Under the pieces are notes generated by a model. It ran no database searches. It was not told the DNA's origin and saw nothing but the letters and a program-made list of their open reading frames with translations. Both the position numbers and the translations under genes were made by a program. From Sipunculus nudus (Eukaryota; Annelida; Sipuncula; Golfingiida; Sipunculidae), in NCBI GenBank assembly GCA_026874595.1, contig CM049318.1, forward strand, positions 8,596,741 to 8,660,740: DNA of 64,000 nucleotides, in the 5' to 3' direction. Below, one piece after another: positions 55,213 to 64,000 of this stretch. The number at the start of each line of letters is the position of its first letter. Position 1 is the first letter of the stretch.

Positions 55213-56917
55213 TGTTCATTCCACCATTCAGTAAAATAGTTCCATAACAAAACTAAATGAGAACATAACTAAAAACACATGTTCAAGATTTCCTATCTCA
55301 TACCTACAGAAAATATAGCTACGGTGTGATTCCATTAACCAGTAATTGTTTATTAATATATCATGCAATATTCTGCAATAGCTGGAAAAAACTATATTTT
55401 TCATTAAAACATAATTTAATTGAATTAAAAAGACTTCATTCCAGGCTCGTCTTCATTTGTATCAACATATTAACTAATATTTGGGGTAAATTTAAAAAAA
55501 TGAGTGGTTTTGTATATATATATATTGCATATAATTATTTTGAATCAAATTGTGTTTGTGGTTCAATGAATAAGTAAAACGAAAACTTTCTCAAATCGGG
55601 CTCTTCTCAGGATGTCTATTCTTGATGATAATAATAACTTTCAGCATGGTCTTTAACTTTCGATTTTCTTTGTATTTGTTATAATATATGTATAAAGTTA
55701 CAGATAAACTTATTGAAGTTAAATATTAAAGAGGCTATTATTAATTTACGTTGAAAATGTATATTTTTTAATAATTATATATAATAATAATTGTAATGCT
55801 GTGCTTATTTCCATCTGATGTTGCTCTATTACTTTAATAAGTTTTTAATAAACCCTGGATTAAATACCAAACGATAACGTGACGAATGACGTAAATGCTG
55901 ACAACTACCAGTGGGCCAGGCCCTAACAAACATTCCCAAAATAGATTTCGCATTTGCGTTTATTTATTTGCTTTATGCTTTTATATACATTATTTATTTG
56001 TTAGTATGCATTAATTAAATATGATAAGAAACTTTCTAAAATAAATTTTGCCATTATACATGAGAAGTGTTCCTGCTTTTTATACTTTCATATTTTATTG
56101 TCCATGTTCAGTAACTCTTTCACCCATGTGCGTGGAATATCCTAAATATTTTATATTCTTTTAAAAATTATCATATGACAAAGAACGTTTAATTTGTTCA
56201 GCCGGTTTACCTGTATAATCGTCAAGCGTGGCCAGGTATTGGTGCAACCTGTGTTATTTTCTATCCAAGGATTTACTGGTGACGTTCTATATACAGACGT
56301 TTGTACGGCGGCTACATCGATCCTGGTCTATTTTTAGATACGTCTGTAGCCCGGTTGAAGTTTTACTTGATAGCAACCCTCCAACTGACGTTAAAGGGAA
56401 TACAAGAACTGTTCCATCTCTATGCAACCCCCGGAATTAATCAGGGAATCTCCTGAAATGATCAGAATTATAAAAAAAATTGTAACTTACATATGGGTAT
56501 AATATTCCTGACTTTTGTGACCTAGACACGCCAAATTGCTGGTATCGATTGTTAATCTATTTTAAGACTCAGCCATCGACCATGTTTTTGCTTATGAGGC
56601 ATCGTAAGTCAGTTTAACCGGCTAGTTGCCAATTTTGTTACCTCTTTATATTAACGTGCCCCTGTCTGATACGGTTTGCATCTATTATTGGAGCTAGCGT
56701 TTTATATATAGAACACCTGGAACAGCCTATGCCATTTAGAAATGACAGAGGACGGAATGTGTTTGATCCGGTGTAGCCATTTCGGATTATCCCAGCTACA
56801 GATTCCCGGAGATAACTTGAAATCAATATCAGATTACCTTCAGGGGTAACTTTTATCCTACCCCTTAGAATTCATATTACCCTTCAGAAAGTTTTTTCTT
56901 ATCTATATTTACATATA
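55213..56917. other. AT-rich DNA, no gene seen
   Basis: Short frames (60-83 codons) with no recognised domain. Confidence 0.4.
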
Positions 56918-57837
56918 CAGTAGAACGCCTGTATTACGGCCACCATCGGGACTGGATGAAAGTGGCCTTAATACAGGAGTTGCCGGTATACAGAACACCA
57001 GGATAGGGGGGGGGTTAAAATGTAACACAAAACCAAGTTCAAATCTTTATTACAATCAATAAAATAAACGTATAAACAGAGTATTAGTATATTTACTTTT
57101 ACAATAAAAAATTAAAATATTTACAATAACGTCAACCCTATTTATAACAATTACCAACAATATATAAAAATACAGTGTTTGTTATTAAATTACAGATTGT
57201 ATATCCATAATATTTGTACAATTGTAATGTTTAATTTGCATTCATAATTATTCAAGTGTGAGTAAATTGTGCGATGTTTGCCGCACTGGTTTCGTTTGAT
57301 GTACGTGTTCACAAGGACATTAAAGAAAGTTTAAAGATCCACAGTTTCCCTAACGTTTTTCTGTGGACATTATCATCGGGACCCGCTGGTTGTCATTCGT
57401 TAATTAAATGACAAACACCCTGATTAAGATCCGGCTCGCACGACTGATTCCCAAACATACACGCAGGTGGGAACACATGCCTTACTATTGTGCATAGTAC
57501 GAAGCTGGCTACGTGTCAAACAACTCAGTCACGGTAGAGTGGCTCTCATTAACAGACAGGAATATGTGAGAGCGGACACTTGTATAATGATATTGTGGTC
57601 AGAAGTGGCCGCTCGGTTTGTTGAGCCCATGTCACGGAGTCACTGCCCCTGACCGTATTTGAGGCGTTTCCCGGCCTGCGGGACCGAGAGACCTGGCCGT
57701 AATACGGAATAGAGGAGTGATCATAATTGACAACAAAATGATAATGAAATGATAACGAAAATTCGGGACCCGAAAATCTGACCGTTATAGACGTATTGAC
57801 CGTTATTGAGGCGTGGCCGTTAGCAGGCGTTCTACTG
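56918..57837. mobile_element. pogo/Tigger-like MITE, 920 bp, complete
   Basis: Left end CAGTAGAACGCCTGTATTACG and the reverse complement of the right end CAGTAGAACGCCTGCTAACG are near-perfect inverted repeats (first 14 bases identical). TA dinucleotides flank both ends (56916-56917 and 57838-57839), the expected Tc1/mariner/pogo target duplication. Subterminal copies of GGCCGTAATAC or its complement occur near 57685 and inside the left end. The interior has no transposase frame, so it is non-autonomous. The 104-codon frame on - over the right end is not recognised. Confidence 0.85.
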
Positions 57838-57931
57838 TAATTATTGTAATTTTCTTTCTTCAAGGTGTCTCTTTGTATAGTTTATGTTGTATGTAAAATG
57901 TAAAGTGTATGATCCAAAATCTATATATGTG

Positions 57932-57978
<47 letters not shown>
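57932..57978. repeat. Microsatellite (TA)n
   Basis: About 23 TA units. Confidence 0.95.
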
Positions 57979-57980
<2 letters not shown>

Positions 57981-60912
57981 AAAGTATAATTAACATTTTG
58001 CGACTTTTTAGTTCCCGTACTTTTATATTTTACTTTAAATCGTATATATTTCAAATATTTTATTCAATTTAAATATCATGAGTTGAGAGTATGTGCCTAT
58101 TATTCAGCTAATTTAGCCATGGAGACTAAGCATGAATATTCAGACTTCAACCACCCCGGTTTCAAATTATCGGGAAGTAAACTTAAACGGTAGAAATTCT
58201 AACCAACCAGCTGAAACAAGATGGAAATTGACCAAATAAAACGTCCGCCAAGAATAAACGAGAGAAATCAACACACCTGGAATATCGTTATTAATTGATT
58301 GGGTTTATCTTTCTTAATGAAATGTACAGGTTGACAATAAGGTGGGAAGACAACATTTGTATTTATTATTTTAGTAAGGACTAAGAGTGATACCGTTTTT
58401 GAAGGACATGTGGCTGATACCATTGCTGTAAAGCTAAACATTGTCTGAAGACTACCCCGCCCTTCAACCATAAGCCTTTTTTTACACAAGTCGAACATCT
58501 TCCTGTTTCGCACTGTGGCACCGCCATGGCACTGATTAAATTTAAAATAAAAAAATTGTTACATTTTAAGGAAATGCCTTCTGTTAACAGTTTACATGAG
58601 TATGCTTATTAAATATTACCTAATCCGTGACGTCCGTACCACAACACACCCACGTTTATGTAATTTGCCTTGAAACAATTCTTATCCAACATATTTGAAT
58701 GGACTATATTACTCTCTTCACTACATATATACCTATGCCGCTGGTGTATTCAGAAGCCCCGGTGCATTGTGGATGGCATTGTGAGTCCGATTCTACCCAG
58801 TGTGATGACTACCACTGCCACATGTCACTCCTGATAAATTAATGCTGATTCAAAAACAGTCAAGTGTTTTTTAAAATCAACGCACCGCCATGCAGATTTT
58901 TTTTTTTAATTTTGCCGAACAATTAATGTTTAAGTCTCACTGGCCCGCCAAATTTTTGTGCATATCACCAGATTTTTCTGGCCATTTCGGTTATTTCTGG
59001 TTTCGTCTCTTTGATTGTTATTTTCTATACGAATGCTGAAAGAAGTAATGTTTTATGGAATAATGGGCAGATTTGTTCGATTCCGTCACCATTTCCCCCG
59101 AATTTTCCGGCCTGATAAAAACATTCATGCCAAAAAATCATTGACACTATCAAGACAACATTCTCACATCTGCCTATATTTATCTGGCCGGCAAATGTTT
59201 GGTTGGAAAACAGGAAAGCCGTTGTTATATATAATGCTGCTCAGGTTGAATACCTATATCTTCAGATTATAAAAATGCCTTAATGACTCACAGCAAATGA
59301 CTCAATTCGAAACATGATTATATATCATAATGCAGAGGTCAAATAGATTTACATCCAAGGCAATGTATTTTCACATGCATTTTGACTGTTTCTATATCAT
59401 TACCGTGTTAAATCGTTCAGACCCCCCCCCCCCCCCACCCGGAAAACATTTGTTTGGCGTCCTAAATTTGTTTGCAGTTATCATTAATTGGTTTGATAGA
59501 GGTTCGTTCCGTGGTTACTATTCACTGAGTCATACATATTTTAAACTTGCTTGTATTCATTTACACTTTAATATATCGGCCTAAGACAATTGTTCTTTCA
59601 ACCGAAATATTTATAATAAACAGGAGAAGGTACGGATGTTCTGGGAAAACAATTCGTCCTCAGTTATATCGTAAGAATTAAGGTTCATTTTATTTTCAAA
59701 ATAAATCGTGACAAGGATATGAAAACTTATTTGTTTATGTTATTATATTCAGCTTAAATCGATAACAGTTACTATGATAGTATCAGTAGAAACCAATAGA
59801 TGAAACTACAAAGGTATTGTCTGATAACTCAGGATCTTCTTATTTAGACCAGATTGTTAATAGAGAAGCGTACAATGACATACATACAAGGAATTTCTGT
59901 ATTTTTATAAATACCAAAACCAAGTTTGAAAAATATCACCTCTTTAGCATTGTACCATTATTTTCTTTTTAACATGTATACGACATCTCGAGATATTTAT
60001 ATTTGTGGTTTACAAGCTTTTTGTATTTTTTTTAATCAAAATGGCCTTTTAAAACCTGTCCTTAACCACTTTTATATAAGATGCTTTTCTAGAAAGGTGA
60101 GTGAACCGCAATATGTTTTAACTAAGCGATAAACGCCAAATTCGATATTAATCATACCGGAAACCTGGTGTTTATTAAAACATCCTTGCTGTTATGTTTA
60201 GCTGGTATCTATTTCTGTATATTATTTGACGTATCATGTTAACGACGGTGACGGTTCTGAAAATGAAAGTTGTAGCTTTTTTTCGTAACTTCAGCGAAAT
60301 ACACAACTCCCCGCTAGTTAGTTTATGTAGGTAGATATGAAATAAGCTTCAACATAAAATGAACTCCATATCTTTTCGTTTAATCATTGGTCACATCTGT
60401 ATGTTGAAATCAATATGCGAGTGTACGATCACTAAGAGCCCAGCTTTTAGATTCTTTGCGGCATTTTGGCGTGTTTACGGTAACTGATTACTAAAGAGAT
60501 TTGGTTTGTGGTTTCTGGCGTGCGGTTCATGTGGCGGTACGTCCGTGTTTTGTAAATTAATTTGGATAGGAATGTGTATCATTTAAAATACCAATGTATT
60601 TTTAACAGTAAATTACGTAAGCTGAGACATTATGGGCAAGCAGAAAAAGGGACGATATTGTATACCTTACAGGTTGAACCAACAAATAAATTAATTTATA
60701 TACCACATTTTTTGCAGGAGCGTGGGTGGGTTTTCATTATTGAATACCACTGAAATGGCATAAAATATTTAGAAACACGCAAACAAGGTCATATTACCAT
60801 TGAATCAGCAGGTTTATGATGGCACATGAACAACTATCCATATACTCTCCTTGATATTGTCAACAAATCAAAAGAAATGAGCATGAAGCGAAAGGACACA
60901 TTCTTACTCACA

Positions 60913-60915
<3 letters not shown>
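57979..60915. other. AT-rich DNA with a C15 run, no gene seen
   Basis: C15 at 59422-59436. Frames up to 85 codons (59015-59272) show no recognised domain. A donor-like AAAGGTGAGTGA near 60094 within a 68-codon frame is insufficient for an exon call. A sequence GGCCCGCCAAA at about 58942 recalls RptX but the rest does not follow. Confidence 0.35.

Positions 60916-60957
<42 letters not shown>
60916..60957. repeat. Microsatellite (TA)n
   Basis: About 21 TA units. Confidence 0.95.
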
Positions 60958-60963
<6 letters not shown>

Positions 60964-62077
60964 CCATTTCATCCCTTCATGTCCTCCTGTTTTTTTTTGT
61001 TTTTGTTTTTTTTTTGCTATAAAGTTTTTTATTAGTTCAAAGGAAACAATTAAAGTTTAAAGGATTAAAGAACCTAATTTTCCACATGGTTATTAAATAC
61101 ATACCTTACATCTTATTTCAGTAACATAATTATTTAATAATATGAGAAATCAGTCTACATTTTACAACATATCAGACCCACTTATGGCGGTCAAGGTCAT
61201 TGGTCACATGCAAAAACAGCCTCAATTGACAGCTGCTGATTGGATGATGTCACGTAAACGCTCTAAAAATATAACCAGCTAAAACAGAGATGGCTACTCA
61301 TGCAAAACGCATCCTACCTGCCAGATCATTGAGAAGAGACTAAAAAGTTGTGAAACATAAACCGAGGATTTATTGTGAAATTCTTAATTGTCATATTAGG
61401 TTATCACTTCCATATGTTGTTTTCTAGGAAAGAATTAAAAAGATATAAACTTTTAAGAAACTAATCTACAAAAAACAGGTGGACAGTAGTTTGTAAAATG
61501 GGCTGTAATTTCTTATTCATAACTTCATATTTACTGTAAATTTATTATAAGTTGGGATTATATATTCAGAATGTTACTAAATCCTAAGCTTCCATTATTA
61601 TCATAATTTCATCGTTAACAAGACCGAAACTAATTTTATTGATTTTATATATTTCCGACATTGCAGTTAAAGATGCTATAAAAGACATACTTTCAAATTT
61701 TATTTTAGAGGATAAGAAGATAATTGTTATAGTCATTTGCTAAAGACGTCTTTTTGCTTTTTAATTCTTTCTTAAATTTATGTCAGTTTTCAAAATACTG
61801 TATGGTAATACAGGATTTTAAATGTATGCATTATTAAGAGGATTTGTACTTTGGAATTTTTAGGTTTAATACTGAGAAGAAAACAACAATTAATTTTATA
61901 AATTTGAAATGTAGGAGTACTTGATTTGTTACACAAAAGTAAATTTTTTTTCACAGCACGCGAAGTGAAATATGTGTGTTCAATGATATTAGAATAAAAA
62001 ATGCTTGATTTGATTTACAATTTTTAATTCTCAATTGACATTTTCACTCTAATAACAGTATCAAAATTATGCTTAAT
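60958..62077. other. AT-rich DNA, no gene seen
   Basis: The stretch 61190-61300 has CTGATTGGATGATGTCACGTA followed by AAAAATATAA, a CCAAT-like, CRE-like and TATA-like order that resembles a promoter by chance or otherwise; no exon follows. Confidence 0.3.
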
Positions 62078-62142
62078 GTAGAGCCAAACGACCGGCAATC
62101 GGAAGGTCAGGGGATCGATTCCCACTCGGAGTTTCCTGACTT
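62078..62142 (+). mobile_element. tRNA-derived SINE head or tRNA pseudogene
   Basis: GTAGAGCC followed by CAATCGGAAGGTCAGGGGATCG and a B box GGATCGATTCC at 62112-62122 match the second half of a tRNA-like RNA polymerase III promoter. The A box is eroded, the acceptor stem does not close, and the sequence continues GTTTCCTGACTT, so it is not a functional tRNA. The words differ from the 18701 SINE, so it is a different family. Confidence 0.5.
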
Positions 62143-64000
62143 TATGTATTCATGTTCCATTCATGCTTGATAACAGTGAAATATATATCATATAATTTTA
62201 TTTCCACCATGACGTTAGTAATATTTATATATTTCATACCCCTTAATTTATTTATTGTTGATACTTTTTGTTTCATCCTTCAATCATGGGTGAGTTTATT
62301 TCTCTACGTGTCTGCCTTTAATAAACAGCTAATGCGCTGCCTGAACATACCATTTAAATTGCATACATTTAAATTAACCATGGATTCAAAAAAGTCTCGG
62401 TTTATGGGATATGTAGATGGATACAACATAAACTTGAGGCGCTTTTAAATTCCCGAGGGGGAACCTGTAGTTGATATGCTCTTTGGTAAGATTTTAAAGT
62501 CAAATAAATCAGTCCCATGTGGTGAGCTTCTGATTTGAATAACCTTTTATCCTCCGGTATTGATTTTAAAATTAATACAAGTCTCAAATATAAACCTGAA
62601 GCGATATTTAATTAAACTACAAGGTAGGGTTGACGAAATACTTGAATAATAAGGGATTGAGGAATTTTTGTATTACTCTGGGTATTACTACAGGTATTTA
62701 TTGTACTGTCTATCACTTTGTATTACAACCTCATAGTGAGAACCGGGTATGTAAGACTTCTTGGGAGTAGGTTTACTATTGCAGGGGTGCTCAATCAAAG
62801 GACTGGTATTAAATTTTTATGTTAAATGTGTAATGATTGAATGTTCCTTGCTTCAGATGGTCCAACTAATTTTAAACTCTTTTCTTGGGCCGAGATACAT
62901 GAGCCCTTGTTACAATTGTGTACGTTTTTTCATTGTATCTATTTTACTTTCATGCAAAGAAATTATTCATATTTTAAACAAACATTATATTCTTATTAGT
63001 TGTTGCTGTAAATTTCCTTTTGAAACAAACATAATTGTTGTATTAGTTGTAGTGCTAACTTATTATGCAACGCGTTTATCCGTCATGTTTAACCTTCATG
63101 TTGTTTTGCATTTGGTATCGGGAAATATAAAGATGAGTGCGGTGCAATACACCCTTTCGCAGAAAAAAAGTTTAAAAGTCAACGTCATCTCTTTAACAGA
63201 TGAGATGTTCGAGTTCCAGCCATGTGTAAAAATAAAGTGAATGTTACAGTTATAGATCAGATCATACGGACACACACGCACACACATTACGTCAATCAAG
63301 TTGACCATTGTAGCCTAAAATATATAAAAATGACAGGTAAATGTAAAAAAAGGTTTCTTATTTCCTCGATTTAGATTAATGGAGGACGATTTGCCTTTTG
63401 TCCTTTGTAGGCAACAGTTCCTTGTCACATTTACGTTATTTATGTATTAATCCGCGCTGTAGTTACCAACAGAGGTCTAAGCTGTTTTGAAGAACTTCGC
63501 AAGTTTACTCAATAACCCAGGCTTGGTTTACACGGCAAAGATGTTTCAGCTCGCTTGATGTGCTAGAAAAAGTTCAGTATACATTTATGTATATTCAGTA
63601 CCTTATTAAGGGTAGCTCACATGAGACTGAGGTGCCAGGTCTTCTGTTTAACAGGGAGGCCCCCATACTTGACGAACTGTAAATGACGACATGCATTAAA
63701 AGGATACAATAAGAAAAAGGCAAACATGAGCTCGGATAAGGTCAGTCGGCTCGGATAGCGCCACTCTGCGGCACATCATGTATTCATTAAAAGTCATAGC
63801 CAGTCGATTACCATAAGAATTAAACAATATAGCAGAAGCACAGTAAAAGCCCGGGGCGTGGGTGGACAGAAGAGGAGACGGATAGCCACACACAGCTATG
63901 GGTGTTTATATTAAGCTTGTAAGGGGGTATGACATTGTAATGCGAAATCCTTAAAGAGTCAAACACGTACACGCCCACACGCGTCGGAACTGTCTCCCTT
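62143..64000. other. AT-rich DNA, no gene called
   Basis: The longest frame outside repeats is 159 codons at 62761-63240 (+), beginning at a TTG; its first in-frame ATG is near 62845. It has two hydrophobic stretches, one rich in Ile/Val around residues 92-112, but no recognised family. It could be an exon of an unknown membrane protein or chance in A/T-rich DNA. A 98-codon frame at 62152-62448 is likewise unassigned. Confidence 0.25.

Noticed and set aside
58900-59000. Sixth RptX copy
   Set aside because: Only GGCCCGCCAAA and a few nearby bases match; the other family blocks are absent.
61190-61320. Second promoter (CCAAT, CRE-like, TATA-like order)
   Set aside because: Motifs are loose, the following ATG opens only 17 codons, and no donor site follows.

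Overview
This window reads as gene-poor nuclear DNA of an animal, most likely a marine mollusc and plausibly a bivalve. The evidence is AT-rich sequence, long TA, ATT and CT microsatellites, frequent long C or G runs, several diverged minisatellites, and transposon debris of kinds I associate with mollusc genomes: elements ending near GGGGCGGATCCAGG, a GTCCGTCCGTCGG-bearing repeat ending GGCCCATGGGCC, tRNA-derived SINEs and decayed LINEs. The taxon is an inference. Nothing looks bacterial, and I could support no intact protein-coding gene. Almost every open frame is short; the longest lie inside tandem repeats whose period is a multiple of three.

Layout. 0-6 kb: first copy of a dispersed repeat, two hAT-like MITEs, CTA and ATT microsatellites, a fold-back at 3.2 kb and degenerate short-period arrays. 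6-9 kb: perfect CRE octamers (TGACGTCA), a CT tract, and an RFX-like X-box next to a CRE at 8.74-8.77 kb. 9.6-10.1 kb: a 36-bp minisatellite with a decayed relative at 16.1 kb. 11.8-14.2 kb: an apparent LTR end followed by a tRNA-Pro-type primer binding site, then a diverged tandem duplication of about 0.6-0.8 kb. 18.7-24.4 kb: SINE copies, a TA-flanked pogo-like MITE nested in an unnamed repeat family (RptX), another hAT-like MITE, a CGAGTC hexamer tract and second copies of two dispersed repeats. 27 kb: a LINE reverse-transcriptase C-terminal fragment. 30.0-30.5 kb: a 52-bp minisatellite. 35.4-37.7 kb: a 42-bp satellite split by a truncated LINE and containing an 84-bp higher-order repeat. 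38.6-39.5 kb: a composite dispersed element. 41-53 kb: further RptX copies, some head to head. 46.3-48.9 kb: the best candidate for functional DNA, with higher GC, CRE half-sites, a TATA box and a consensus splice donor. 51.6-52.1 kb: eleven copies of a 46-bp repeat. 53.2-54.9 kb: a very diverged 31-bp satellite. 56.9-57.8 kb: a complete pogo-like MITE with inverted ends and TA flanks. The remainder is AT-rich DNA with microsatellites and one tRNA-derived SINE head near 62.1 kb.

The elements do not form a pathway. What the window shows is layered repeat history (a LINE in a satellite, a MITE in RptX, a satellite turning into a higher-order form) and two or three possible cis-regulatory islands (8.3-8.9, 33.5-33.95 and 46.3-48.9 kb). 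All coordinates of repeats are by eye and boundaries can be off by tens of bases.
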